A stretch of 64,000 nucleotides of DNA from Desulfobacula sp. (GCA_028280105.1 JANQML010000087.1:1-64000), one strand, 5' to 3'. Shown: positions 49,204 to 59,440, numbered from the stretch's first letter. Program-made: numbers and translations. Notes: generated from the letters alone by a model not told the origin.

Positions 49204-49503
49204 TTATCCAACGGATTGTGCCAGTCCGCGGAGGCTGTTTACAAGAAAAGCCTGCAGAAAATAAATAGACAATAGAACAACAATCGGTGATAAATCAAGG
49301 CCGCCGAAAATAACCGGCAACCGTTTTCTGATTTGATAAAAAACCGGTTCGGTTACGTTGTTAATAAACCGAACGATGGGGTTATACGGATCAGGGCTGA
49401 CCCAGGAAAGGACGGCTCCTGCAATGACAATCCACAGATATATGGTGAGTGCCATATCCAAAACAATGGCCACCGCATCAAAGAAGTTGGCAAGTATGAA
49501 CAT
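49204..49503 (-). CDS. YggT-family membrane protein
   Basis: 'VIAGAVLSWVSPDPYNPIVRFINNVTEPVFYQIRKRLP...LDLSPIVVLLSIYFLQ'. Confidence 0.93.
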   Translation of the reverse strand: MFILANFFDAVAIVLDMALTIYLWIVIAGAVLSWVSPDPYNPIVRFINNVTEPVFYQIRKRLPVIFGGLDLSPIVVLLSIYFLQAFLVNSLRGLAQSVG

Positions 49504-50034
49504 TTATATTACCTTGTTTTAAATAAATTCTTTTACTTTCATTGTTCTGATTACCAATGAACATGGAAAAAAGTCAATATTTTTTAAACATTTAGCTGTT
49601 TTCCACCGATATATCAACCTGAAATCACTGTGAGATCTGGATAGATCCGGCTTATTTTCACGCATATCCGAATTAGATTTTATTATCAAAGAATAAAATA
49701 ATAGAGGGTTGTTTCATTTCACCTTTTGGCCTTTGCGGCTCACCTTTCTTCGTTGCCTATACTTGAAGGATTGGATTGGATATACTATATTCCAAATAAA
49801 TAATTGTTTTTGGTCCGCACCCCTCTATATTATATTGCATCCAAATTTTAAAGGGATCTGCGGACAGGCGCGGCTCAATATAAAAAAGATTTTTCCCCAA
49901 TACCGTCCGTCCCAAACGGATCTTGGAGAAAATGAGTTTATGATTTTAATGAATAACAATACTCAATCATATGGCAAAACGATGCAGGCCGGATCAAACG
50001 CTCATATGGCAAACCAGAAAGAAGAAAATAACGA

Positions 50035-51594
50035 TTGAAAAAATTTTTCCAGTTCCTAAAAAATAAATTCTCCCCAAAAAATAAGTCCCGTGTTTCTTTT
50101 GTACCCGAGGCATTGCAACCCGGATCACAACAGGACCTTTTAAAACAAAGACCTTCTGACGACGCCGGTTCGCAGAGCCCCCAACGCAACCGGAAGCAAA
50201 AAGAACCTTCCCGCGCACACCGCCCATCTAAGAAAGCACGGCCAAGACCCCGGAAAAAAAGATGGGACATCAATGAATTTAAGGTCGAGCCAATGGAAGG
50301 AAAAACCCGTTTCCATGACCTGGACCTGCCCTGGAGTGTCATGCATGCCATTGCGGATCTCAAATTCCAATATTGCACGCCTATTCAGGCTCAGCTTTTA
50401 AAACACACCTTACAGGGCAAGGACGCCACTGCAAAAGCCCAGACCGGCACCGGTAAAAGCGCCAGTTTTATCATTACGCTTTTATCTGCATTCCTTAAAA
50501 AAGAAGTTAAGAATAAAAAAGGGTGCCCCCGCGCATTGATCCTGGCCCCTACCCGTGAACTCGTTTACCAGATCGAAAAAGATTTTAGAGACCTTGCACG
50601 GTATACGCCTTTAAGAATTGTTTCCATCTTCGGCGGCACCGGATATCATAAACAGCAGCAGCAATTGACACAGAAAAGAGTAGACGTGATTGTCGCCACC
50701 CCGGGGCGGCTCATCGATTTTATGAACAAGCGCCTGATTGATCCGTCCAGCGTTGAAATAATGGTCATTGACGAGGCGGATCGCATGCTGGATATGGGTT
50801 TTATTCCGGATGTCAGAAGGATCGTATTAAAAACACCGCACAAAAACAAACGGCAAACCCTCTTCTTCTCAGCGACTTTAACCGATGACGTTCTAAGGCT
50901 TGCAGACAGCTGGACGACTAAGAACAGGGTTCAAATAGAAATTGATCCGGAACAGACCGCTGCTGATTCCATTGACCAAATCGTCTATATTTCGACTGAA
51001 TCGGATAAATTCAAACATGTGTTTAACCTGATCAATAACGACCGGCTTAAACGGGTCATCCTTTTTGTCAACCGGAAAGATACGGCAAGAAGGCTGTCTG
51101 AAAAACTGGACCGGTACGGCCAGCAATGCGATGTTCTGTCCGGGGATATCTCCCAGAATAGACGGTTCAAAGTGCTGGAGGATTTTAAAAACGGCCGGAT
51201 CAATATTCTGGTTGCAACGGATGTGGCTGCCCGGGGACTGCATATTGAAAATATCAGTCATGTCATTAATTACGACCTGCCTTATGAGCCCGAACATTAT
51301 ATCCATCGTATCGGCAGGACCGGACGGGCCGGATCCACCGGAACCTCCATCAGCTTTGCCGATGAGATGAGTTCTTTTTTTATCCCGGATATTGAAGAAA
51401 CATTGGGCTATAAAGTAACCTGTGAATATCCCTCGGAAGCATTGGAAAAAGATCTGCCCAAACCCAGACCCGGAACCAGGAAAAAATACCCGCCGAAAAA
51501 ACAATTCCGTAAAAAAAGAACCTTCCGTGGAAAACACCGTCGTCCTTACAAGGGCGGAAAAAACAAGGATACGGTCGTAAAACCGGAGAACTGA
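50035..51594 (+). CDS. DEAD-box RNA helicase (RhlB/RhlE-like) with basic tails, TTG start
   Basis: AQTGTGKSASFI, PTRELVYQIEKD, VIDEADRMLDMGFIPDVRRI, FFSATLT, HRIGRTGRAG. Confidence 0.93.
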   Translation: MKKFFQFLKNKFSPKNKSRVSFVPEALQPGSQQDLLKQRPSDDAGSQSPQRNRKQKEPSRAHRPSKKARPRPRKKRWDINEFKVEPMEGKTRFHDLDLPWSVMHAIADLKFQYCTPIQAQLLKHTLQGKDATAKAQTGTGKSASFIITLLSAFLKKEVKNKKGCPRALILAPTRELVYQIEKDFRDLARYTPLRIVSIFGGTGYHKQQQQLTQKRVDVIVATPGRLIDFMNKRLIDPSSVEIMVIDEADRMLDMGFIPDVRRIVLKTPHKNKRQTLFFSATLTDDVLRLADSWTTKNRVQIEIDPEQTAADSIDQIVYISTESDKFKHVFNLINNDRLKRVILFVNRKDTARRLSEKLDRYGQQCDVLSGDISQNRRFKVLEDFKNGRINILVATDVAARGLHIENISHVINYDLPYEPEHYIHRIGRTGRAGSTGTSISFADEMSSFFIPDIEETLGYKVTCEYPSEALEKDLPKPRPGTRKKYPPKKQFRKKRTFRGKHRRPYKGGKNKDTVVKPEN

Positions 51595-51730
51595 CACCCG
51601 GTTTCCGACCACCTTATTCGGAAAAAAAATCAAAAACCGTTTCAGTATCAATATGTTATAAAAAAGTCATGCTTCTCATACGGACAGCCATGACCCAAAT
51701 TCATCTTCCAATTTTTGTTTTTCATGTGGG

Positions 51731-51875
51731 CCATGGGTTGCACCCCTTCCCTGCCCACCCGGCAAGGTGCCGGACGCAAGGCGGCAAGAAGTGACGACTG
51801 AGGGCGTATCAGCCATACGCCGCAGGGAGGAACCATCGCAGGCAACGCGGCAGGCGGCACCGTATGGTGGATCAG
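51731..51875 (+). repeat. Dispersed intergenic repeat family, copy 2
   Basis: Same core as copies at 1 and 61724, with a 12-nt insertion (caacgcggcagg). Confidence 0.92.
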
Positions 51876-51965
51876 GTCATGAGATCCTTTCTTGACACCT
51901 GTCAATTATTCAGTGTAAAACTACAGCCTCAACAATAGGTCATATTCACAAAGGAGTTATCTATA

Positions 51966-52454
51966 ATGTTTGGTCTTGGAATGATGGAAATTTTAATGAT
52001 TCTGGCCATTGCTCTGATTATTGTCGGACCTCAAAAGCTGCCGGAACTTGCCAAAACACTGGGCCGCGCCATGGGAGAATTCAAACGCTCGGCCCAGGAT
52101 CTTAAACGCAGCATGGATGTGGAAACAACCATCACAGATATCGACGTTGCCAAGCCCGACATTAAATCGATTCCGGATCAAAAGACGAAAACCGAATCAA
52201 AATCTTCTCAAAAGAGAGTGACCTCAGACGAATCCGACCCCTATTATGGTATCGGAGAAGAGGAAGCCGATGCGGATCCGCCTGGTATGGCATCCCCGCC
52301 GCCTGAACCGTCCGGCAAAACCGATACCCGACCAGCCATTGAGGACAGCACGGGTAAGGTTGAACAAAAAGACCCGGAGCAGGATACCACCCGTCTTGCG
52401 GACAAAGGCAAACCCGGTGATCATCTATCCGGCACTTCAGATTCCGTAAAATAG
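51966..52454 (+). CDS. Sec-independent translocase TatA/TatB-like protein
   Basis: MFGLGMMEILMILAIALIIVGPQKLPELAKTLGRAMGEFKRSAQDLK. Confidence 0.93.
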   Translation: MFGLGMMEILMILAIALIIVGPQKLPELAKTLGRAMGEFKRSAQDLKRSMDVETTITDIDVAKPDIKSIPDQKTKTESKSSQKRVTSDESDPYYGIGEEEADADPPGMASPPPEPSGKTDTRPAIEDSTGKVEQKDPEQDTTRLADKGKPGDHLSGTSDSVK

Positions 52455-52462
52455 GGCACACT

Positions 52463-53263
52463 ATGAATGAGAATCTTAAAAGTCCGTTCACGGAACATTT
52501 GAGCGAACTCAGAAGCCGGCTTATTCACTCGTTTATTGCCGTGGGTATCGGGTTTGCTGTCGCCTATGCATTTAAAGAAAGGTTGTTTGAGGTTTTAACG
52601 GCTCCGTTAATGGTGGCCATGGAAGGCAATGAAAATGCCAGAATGATATTTACCGGGCTGCCTGAGGCATTCTTTACCTATTTAAAGGTCTCTTTGCTCG
52701 CCGGTATTGTTGTGGCCACCCCGGCCCTTTTCTACCAGTTCTGGATGTTTGTCTCACCCGGACTCTATAGAAATGAAAAAAAATACCTGATTCCCATTGT
52801 TATTCTTTCCGTGATCTTTTTTGCCATGGGAACCGCTTTTGGATACTTTATCGTCTTTCCCTACGGGTTTAAATTTTTTCTTGGTTTTTCCAATGAGACC
52901 ATTCATGCCCTGCCGTCAATGAAAGAGTATCTCTCCTTTGCAGCAAAAATGCTGCTGGCCTTCGGGTTTGTTTTTGAGCTTCCCCTGGTACTGACCTTCA
53001 TGGCCCGCATGGGAATTGTCACGGTTCCTTTTTTAAAAAAGAACCGGAAATATGCGCTTTTAGTCTTTTTTGTCGGGGCTGCCATCATTACACCACCGGA
53101 TGTGGTAACACAGGTGATGATGGCCTTTCCGTTAATGGTGCTCTACGAAATCAGCATTATCGGGGCCATGATTTTCGGCAAGAAAAAGCAGGAAAAATCC
53201 GATGAAGAGTCCGGCGCCAAACAAGAGGACTCATCCCATGAAACCGGTGAAGACCCGTCATGA
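52463..53263 (+). CDS. tatC: Sec-independent translocase TatC
   Basis: PFTEHLSELRSRLIHSFIAV; 'FAYFIVFPYGFKFF'-like region; 'FGFVFELPLVLTFMARMGIV'. Confidence 0.96.
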   Translation: MNENLKSPFTEHLSELRSRLIHSFIAVGIGFAVAYAFKERLFEVLTAPLMVAMEGNENARMIFTGLPEAFFTYLKVSLLAGIVVATPALFYQFWMFVSPGLYRNEKKYLIPIVILSVIFFAMGTAFGYFIVFPYGFKFFLGFSNETIHALPSMKEYLSFAAKMLLAFGFVFELPLVLTFMARMGIVTVPFLKKNRKYALLVFFVGAAIITPPDVVTQVMMAFPLMVLYEISIIGAMIFGKKKQEKSDEESGAKQEDSSHETGEDPS

Positions 53264-53425
53264 TTTTTATGGAAAGAACCAATACGAAATCCGTATTTGG
53301 TATTGACTTTTTTGCCGCCATCAGTATAAAAATTATAAATTTTTTTAAAAACCGATACGTATGATGATGCTGTCGGAAATGGGACAAAACAAATCGTAAA
53401 TCATATAAAAGGAGTCAAATCAATC

Positions 53426-53932
53426 ATGAATAAAAAGCTGCTGACCCTATTGATCATTGTGGGTATTGCTTTTATCTTCGTTGCAACCGGAATTCAGGCA
53501 GGCACGGAAGTGAGTGATGTCATCACCATGGAATCCAAGGTCTATAAAAAACGGGTCAAAAGCCCTGATCACGCCAAAAAACCGACCGAACTTGTCCAAT
53601 TTAACCATAAAAAACATATGAAAGATTATAATATCGACTGCGGCACCTGCCATCATGACGACAAAGGCCAGCCTCTCACTTTAAAAATAGGTGACTATGT
53701 CCAACGATGCGATGAATGCCATAATCGGGATAAGCCCGTTAAAAAAGATGCCAAATTTCAGGGGATCGCCGTTGGAAAGAAGAAACCGGTTGATATCATG
53801 ACCCATAAGAATGCCCTGCATGAAAGCTGTATCGGCTGCCATATTACGAGCAACAAGAAAGGGGGCGATGCAACCGGCAAAAAGGGTCCGTCTCCGACCT
53901 CCTGCCGAGCCTGCCATATTCCCATAAAATAA
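53426..53932 (+). CDS. Tetraheme class III cytochrome c (cytochrome c3)
   Basis: Signal peptide; four CxxCH motifs (CGTCH, CDECH, CIGCH, CRACH) with upstream axial His (FNHKKHM). Confidence 0.93.
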   Translation: MNKKLLTLLIIVGIAFIFVATGIQAGTEVSDVITMESKVYKKRVKSPDHAKKPTELVQFNHKKHMKDYNIDCGTCHHDDKGQPLTLKIGDYVQRCDECHNRDKPVKKDAKFQGIAVGKKKPVDIMTHKNALHESCIGCHITSNKKGGDATGKKGPSPTSCRACHIPIK

Positions 53933-53961
53933 ACTCACTACTGTTTTTTATACAACGCATT

Positions 53962-53994
53962 AAAAGGTGCTTTCCAAATGAAAGCACCTTTTTT
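53962..53994. terminator. Bidirectional terminator between cytochrome c3 (+) and dsrN (-)
   Basis: AAAAGGTGCTTTC-caaat-GAAAGCACCTTTTTT. Confidence 0.88.
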
Positions 53995-54111
53995 ATTGAT
54001 ATCACTTTTCGAAAAGCCAATCTCTCTTTTTTTACTCCGCCCGGATTCAGGCCGATAAAAGCTGCAATTGACCAGTTCACCCTTTTCAAAACCGGCCCGA
54101 ACATATAGAGT

Positions 54112-55536
54112 TCACCCACCCCGTTTAAACGCCAGGGCCTTATTCACCATTGATACGGCCCAGGAAACGGTTCCCAATGCGTGGATGTGGGTATAGGTGC
54201 CGAATGTATTGCGTTTAAAGAAGCCATCCTTTTTTTTGAGAATCCCCTTGCCCCTTGCCATTCGAAATGCCATCCGTGAATCATCATATGAAATATCCAG
54301 GACACTTGAATACCGGAATTCATGTCCGCGAAGGATCTGGCCCTTTTCGTAAAAAGGATTCTCATTCACCACCTCAACCTCTGTATAACCGTGGCCCTGA
54401 GGTCGATCTGAAAGTCCGAATTTAATCGGCAGTATTCCGGACATAGGATAGTCGGTTTCTTTCAACCGGATACTCTGGCCTAGAAAAATCAATCCGCCAC
54501 ACTCCGCATATATGGGGAGTCCCTGCCGGGACAATCTTTTCAGAGAGGTTTTAAATATTCGGCTCTCTGCCAGCTGGGGAGCATGGGTTTCCGGGAATCC
54601 CCCGCCCATATAAATCGCATCCACCAGGGGAATATCTTCATGATTCAGGGGACTGATATAGACGATGGATGCCCCCCTCTTTTTTAAGGCCTCAATATTA
54701 TCCGGATAATAGAACTGGAAGGCGGAATCTTTTACAACACCAATGGTGACCGGCTCCGGCACCACCGGAAGAACCGGCCTTTTTTTCGATAGTGAGCCCG
54801 GCACCGGATGCAAAGGGTCTGAGTCCCCATTCCCACTGTCCAGGATATCAAAAAGCCGGTCCAATTCGATATGGTTGGCAGCCACTTGGGCTGCGGCATC
54901 AATTGCTTTTTCGGAAAAATCGTGCTCCTGTGACGTCACCAACCCCATATGTCTTTCCGGAAAGTCACTCTTTTTTAACTTTGGGATGGCCCCTATAACG
55001 GGGATCTGACAGTATGTTTCAATACTGTCCCGCACCTTGCCCTCGTGACGTTTTCCAGCGACCCGATTGAGCACAACACCGCAGATATTGACCCGGGGAT
55101 CGAACTTCATGCATCCCAAAAGAAGGGCTGCCATGGTCCGTGTGCTTTTGGTGCAGTCCAGAACCAGCAAAACCGGCAGATTTAAAAGCTTTGCCAGCTC
55201 AGCAGTGCTGGTGGTTCCATCGATGTCAATACCGTCGTACAGACCCCGGTTGCCTTCAACCACACAGACATCACTGTTTATTGAATTTTCAAGATAGGAA
55301 TTTTGAACGATTGACGGGTCGCACAGAAAGGTATCCAGATTATAACAGGGACGACCGGCTGCCTGTGACAGCCAGCCGGCGTCAATATAGTCGGGTCCCT
55401 TTTTGAATGGAGACACCCGATACCCCTTCTGCTTCCATGCTGCAGTGATTCCAAGGGAGACAATTGTTTTACCTGATCCGCCCCTGAGGCCGGCGATCAC
55501 AATTCCTGGATTTTTTTTACCGGCCGTCTTTTGCAT
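54112..55536 (-). CDS. dsrN: CbiA/CobB-family amidase associated with dsr (DsrN)
   Basis: GLRGGSGKTIVSLGI, GPDYIDAGWLSQAAGRPCYNLDTFL, YAECGGLIFLG, C-terminal GATase region; directly downstream of dsrABD. Confidence 0.9.
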   Translation of the reverse strand: MQKTAGKKNPGIVIAGLRGGSGKTIVSLGITAAWKQKGYRVSPFKKGPDYIDAGWLSQAAGRPCYNLDTFLCDPSIVQNSYLENSINSDVCVVEGNRGLYDGIDIDGTTSTAELAKLLNLPVLLVLDCTKSTRTMAALLLGCMKFDPRVNICGVVLNRVAGKRHEGKVRDSIETYCQIPVIGAIPKLKKSDFPERHMGLVTSQEHDFSEKAIDAAAQVAANHIELDRLFDILDSGNGDSDPLHPVPGSLSKKRPVLPVVPEPVTIGVVKDSAFQFYYPDNIEALKKRGASIVYISPLNHEDIPLVDAIYMGGGFPETHAPQLAESRIFKTSLKRLSRQGLPIYAECGGLIFLGQSIRLKETDYPMSGILPIKFGLSDRPQGHGYTEVEVVNENPFYEKGQILRGHEFRYSSVLDISYDDSRMAFRMARGKGILKKKDGFFKRNTFGTYTHIHALGTVSWAVSMVNKALAFKRGG

Positions 55537-55562
55537 ACACGTTAAAAATACAGCTTATATGT

Positions 55563-55826
55563 CTATTCTTCACCCTCTGCAGAATGCTGAATACCAACAC
55601 CCTTAAGGCCATACATGGTTGTACTTCCAGAAGACCAGAATTCAAGAATTTCCCTTTCCACCATTTTGTTGATGACTTTTTTAATCATTCGGGGTTTGTC
55701 ATCAGGGAACAATTTATAAAAATCTTTAATATAAAATTTGGTTTTACTTTTTGATTTCTTTTTAAGGAAATTTACAACGACTTTGGTTGCTTCCTCTTGA
55801 TTATCAAGAAGTTCACTCATTGCCAT
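55563..55826 (-). CDS. dsrD: Dissimilatory sulfite reductase-associated protein DsrD
   Basis: Small winged-helix-like protein 'VVNFLKKKSKSKTKFYIKDFYKLFPDDKPRMIKKVINKMVEREILEFWSSGSTTMYGLKG'; start chosen within the ORF. Confidence 0.94.
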   Translation of the reverse strand: MAMSELLDNQEEATKVVVNFLKKKSKSKTKFYIKDFYKLFPDDKPRMIKKVINKMVEREILEFWSSGSTTMYGLKGVGIQHSAEGEE

Positions 55827-55912
55827 ACTCCTTTCAGTTAAAATGGATGAGCCGGAGCACACATTTGCACTCCGGCTTATCGACTCAAGTTATTGATCAA
55901 TGCAAATTCGAA

Positions 55913-57061
55913 TTAGAATTTGAACTGGGTTGACTGTCGCCAGCTCATGTAAGCCTGCTGACGGAAGTCATCGATCAGGTGATGGGTAAAATCAAGTTCG
56001 CATACCTCAAAAAATTTCTCCCATCCGATTCTCTCGGCCCAGTCACCCAGGCGTTCGTATTTTTGTGCACCGGACGCATATGCTTCAACCATGCGTTGAA
56101 TGGCATCGGTCATGGCCGGCCATCTGGGCATATCATTGGGCAAAAATCCGACAACGACTTTAGAGAATTTAGGATCGGAAATCCGGTTGGAGACTTTACC
56201 GCCTGCCATCAGAACAATACCATCCCCTTCCGTATCAGCAAGTGGCAAGGACGGGCACATGGTATAGCAGTTACCGCAGTACATGCATCTTTCATTCTTA
56301 ATTGCCACGGATTTTACTTCCGTACCGCTGGGCAGGGTCACCTTGGCAGGTTTGATGGCAGCCGTCGGGCAGGAGGCAACCGCCAGAGGAATCTCACAAA
56401 CCTTGTCAAGGTATTCATGGTCCAACATCGGCGGTTTTCTATGATATCCGAGGATCGCGATATCAGAACAGTGAACCGCACCGCACATATTCAGACAGCA
56501 GGCCATGGAGACCCTGAGCTGTGCCGGAAGTCTCATATCCTGGAAATCATCAAACAATACGTCCATGGCCGCTTTTACCGTACCGGATGCATCGGATGCC
56601 GGTGTATGGCAATGGACCCAGCCCTGGGTATGAACGATGTTGGTAATCCCGGCACCGGTTCCGCCGACGGGAAATTTATAGGAACCGCCGTCAAATTTTC
56701 TGGAGGCCAGATCGTTTTTCAACGGTTCTACCTTATCTTTTGAATCCACCATAAACTCGATATTGTTTCTGGTGGTAAAACGGACATATCCGTCACAATG
56801 TTTGTCTGCAATGTCGCAAATCTCATTGATCATACTGGTGGACATCAGACGGGCGCCACCGGCTCTTACCGTATATACCTCGTCTCCTGATTCGGCAACG
56901 TGCACAAGAACGCCGGGCTCGAGGATTTCATGATGAGACCACTTCCCCTTGTTCTTTTTGATCACAGGAGGATAAAATTCGTTATGGTCTTTTGGGCCGA
57001 TGTCGGTAATTCTGTTTTCCATCGGTTTGTCTGGATTATAACCAGTAGAAATAAATGCCAT
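55913..57061 (-). CDS. dsrB: Dissimilatory sulfite reductase beta subunit
   Basis: '[75 protein letters not shown]', [12 protein letters not shown]. Confidence 0.98.
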   Translation of the reverse strand: MAFISTGYNPDKPMENRITDIGPKDHNEFYPPVIKKNKGKWSHHEILEPGVLVHVAESGDEVYTVRAGGARLMSTSMINEICDIADKHCDGYVRFTTRNNIEFMVDSKDKVEPLKNDLASRKFDGGSYKFPVGGTGAGITNIVHTQGWVHCHTPASDASGTVKAAMDVLFDDFQDMRLPAQLRVSMACCLNMCGAVHCSDIAILGYHRKPPMLDHEYLDKVCEIPLAVASCPTAAIKPAKVTLPSGTEVKSVAIKNERCMYCGNCYTMCPSLPLADTEGDGIVLMAGGKVSNRISDPKFSKVVVGFLPNDMPRWPAMTDAIQRMVEAYASGAQKYERLGDWAERIGWEKFFEVCELDFTHHLIDDFRQQAYMSWRQSTQFKF

Positions 57062-57075
57062 TATATTCTCCCCTT

Positions 57076-58404
57076 TTATCTTCTATGGTGTTTTCTGTAT
57101 TCTTCAACATCACGTTCCCAGCCGCCTTCAACCTCATCTTCTTTCCAGAAGATGTACGGGTTGGTTCTCGGGTAGGCAACATGCTGAGGCATCGGGTCGA
57201 TACCGGTTACTTCAAGAAGCTTCTGGAATCCCTGACGCATGATCAACTCACCAAGACGTTCGCGGTTCTTGCCTTCTTCCATCCACCAATCCCAAACGTT
57301 TTCAATGACCTCTGTAATTGCTTCATAATCATTGTCCGGATTCACTTCAACAAACGGAACAAGCAAAGATCCCATCTGGGCGCCGTCAAGAATCGGTGCC
57401 TTTGCACCCACGAGGATGGACAAACCGGTGTCTTTACCGATCTTAAGGGCTCTCGGCATAACATTGATACAATGCATGCAGCGCGTACAATTGGCATTAT
57501 CAATGAATAATTTTTTATCTTTGAACATCATACATTTTGTCGGGCAAAGAGAGAGCACCTCTTTTTCGATATCAAACGGCCCCCAGTCTCTGCTGCCTTT
57601 GTATGCACCGGCGTTTGCAGGGTATGCCGGATCATATTCAACATACTTGTTAACAGCATCCTGGTCTATGCGGATGTCATCTTTCCAGGTACCGATAAAA
57701 GACATATCAGAGCGGGCAATGGAAGCCACACAGCCGTTGGGGCAGCCATCCAGTTTGAACTTAAATTTATATGGGAAGGCCGGGCGGTGCAGTTCATCCT
57801 GGTACTCGTTGGTCAGAAAGTAAACCAGGGCACTGGTGTCATAGCACGCATACTCACATCTGGATTCTCCCAGACAGTCGGCAGGAGTTCTCAGGTTGGA
57901 ACCGGACCCGCCCAGATCCTGTCCCAGATCATGGGTCAGTGTCCAGAAAATTTCTTCCAACTGGGGGGTTGTGGTTCCGAGAAGAATGATATCACCGGTT
58001 GCGCCGTGCATATTGGTGATACCCGACCCTCTGAGATCCCAGAGTTCCGTCAGTTTTCTCAGGTAATCCGCTTTATAGTATTTGCCTGCAGGCTGGTTGA
58101 CGCGCATTGTATGAAATGCTTCAACACCGGGGAAGTTTTCAGGCTGATCACAATATCTGCCGATAACACCACCGCCGTAACCGAAAACACCTACGATGCC
58201 GCCATGTTTCCAGTGAGTTCTACCATGTTTGTAAGAAAGTTCCAGAATGCCGAGAAGATCATCCACAACATCCACCGGAATCTGGAATTCAATACCTTCT
58301 TCATTCTTTGCTCTTTTTTCCGCCTGATATTTCAGGTCAGAGACAAAGCTTGGCCATGGGCCGGATTCCAGCTGGTCCAGTAAAGGAGTTTCATGCTTAG
58401 CCAT
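57076..58404 (-). CDS. dsrA: Dissimilatory sulfite reductase alpha subunit
   Basis: '[31 protein letters not shown]', '[27 protein letters not shown]', [12 protein letters not shown]. Confidence 0.98.
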   Translation of the reverse strand: MAKHETPLLDQLESGPWPSFVSDLKYQAEKRAKNEEGIEFQIPVDVVDDLLGILELSYKHGRTHWKHGGIVGVFGYGGGVIGRYCDQPENFPGVEAFHTMRVNQPAGKYYKADYLRKLTELWDLRGSGITNMHGATGDIILLGTTTPQLEEIFWTLTHDLGQDLGGSGSNLRTPADCLGESRCEYACYDTSALVYFLTNEYQDELHRPAFPYKFKFKLDGCPNGCVASIARSDMSFIGTWKDDIRIDQDAVNKYVEYDPAYPANAGAYKGSRDWGPFDIEKEVLSLCPTKCMMFKDKKLFIDNANCTRCMHCINVMPRALKIGKDTGLSILVGAKAPILDGAQMGSLLVPFVEVNPDNDYEAITEVIENVWDWWMEEGKNRERLGELIMRQGFQKLLEVTGIDPMPQHVAYPRTNPYIFWKEDEVEGGWERDVEEYRKHHRR

Positions 58405-58553
58405 TTACTTACCTCCGTTAAAGTTAATTTACATTACAGTAATGAAAGTTATCTAAACTTTTCATTCAATAGTCTAAATCGTCGTTATTGCTTAAACATA
58501 TATAAAATATTCTTTATTGTGCTAAGGAACACTTTATCCAAAATAACATTGCA

Positions 58554-58582
58554 GATATAGAATTTCTGTTTGGGCATGTCAA
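58554..58582 (-). promoter_or_regulatory. Candidate sigma70 promoter for dsrABDN
   Basis: On minus strand TTGACA-(17)-TATATC, ~150 nt upstream of dsrA ATG. Confidence 0.55.
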
Positions 58583-58600
58583 TAAAAAACGATTTTTTTT

Positions 58601-58620
58601 AACGACTGTTAACAATCGTT
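58601..58620. promoter_or_regulatory. Near-perfect 20-bp palindrome upstream of the dsrA promoter (candidate operator)
   Basis: AACGACTGTTAACAATCGTT (one mismatched pair). Confidence 0.5.
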
Positions 58621-58762
58621 CTCATACCCTCAACAGGCAGCATTTTCGTCCTTCCGAGACCTTTCCCTTCAAATGCGGAACCGGATTAACCCCATCTTTT
58701 CAGAAAGGGGGAAGGTTCCGGCTTAAAGGCACCAAGGTAGCCGTTTACTGAAAAAAGTGCCA

Positions 58763-59440
58763 TTATTTATTTCGGTGAGGAGACAGCTCATCTTTTAATC
58801 CCTCAGCAATTTCATAACCAAGGGCTTCTGCCTTGTCACAAAATTCAATGGCCTTTTCAAAATCACCTTTTTCAAGATAGGCCACTGCCAGGTTATTATA
58901 TGCAATCGGGAATTCGGGCTGGATCTTAATGGCCTCCAGGTTGGCCTGAATCCCCTCCTCAACCAGCCCTTTCATAAAATAAGCGGTTCCAAGCGTGGTG
59001 TATGCCTGGACAAAGTGTTTATTGTGAATAATACCTTTTTTAAGATGTTTAATGGCCTTATCGACTTTCTCTTCATCTTCTTTTCTGTCTTTGCCGTCAA
59101 CCAGCTGCAGCAGTACATAGGCCATGTTGGCATACCCTTCTGCAAAGCCGGACCGGGCCTTGACCGCTCTTTGGTTAAACCGGTAGCAGCCCTCAAGATC
59201 GTTTCTTTGAAGGCAAAGCCCCCCCAGCAAAACATACGCTTCAGCCAGGGTAGGGCTATGGTCAATGGCTTCATGAAGCTCTCTTTCCGCCTCAGAGTAC
59301 TCCTTTTTCCCCATCAAAGCCACTGCCAGGTTATAATGAGTTGTGCCGCACTCGTCATTGTGCGCCAATGCTTGTCTGAGCTGGGCGATATGTTCATCCA
59401 CATCCTTGGGTAAATTTCTGCCCGGTTTAGCGTCTGTCAT
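58763..59440 (-). CDS. TPR-repeat protein
   Basis: Tandem TPRs: TTHYNLAVALMGKKEYSEAERELHEAIDHSPTLAEAYVLLGGLCLQRNDLEG... Confidence 0.92.
   Translation of the reverse strand: MTDAKPGRNLPKDVDEHIAQLRQALAHNDECGTTHYNLAVALMGKKEYSEAERELHEAIDHSPTLAEAYVLLGGLCLQRNDLEGCYRFNQRAVKARSGFAEGYANMAYVLLQLVDGKDRKEDEEKVDKAIKHLKKGIIHNKHFVQAYTTLGTAYFMKGLVEEGIQANLEAIKIQPEFPIAYNNLAVAYLEKGDFEKAIEFCDKAEALGYEIAEGLKDELSPHRNK

Noticed and set aside
50893-51651. 252-aa minus-strand ORF over the DEAD-box helicase
   Set aside because: Antisense shadow of a gene with all helicase motifs.
51648-51905. Predicted 85-aa protein on minus strand
   Set aside because: Its body is the dispersed repeat; treated as a nucleic-acid repeat rather than a gene.
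53278-53300. Inverted repeat AATACG-aaatc-CGTATT after tatC
   Set aside because: Short, bulged and without a clear U-tract; too weak to call a terminator or operator.
57787-58383. 198-aa plus-strand ORF and other long ORFs over dsrA/dsrB (e.g. 55979-56743)
   Set aside because: Antisense shadows of strongly recognised DsrA/DsrB; composition not protein-like.
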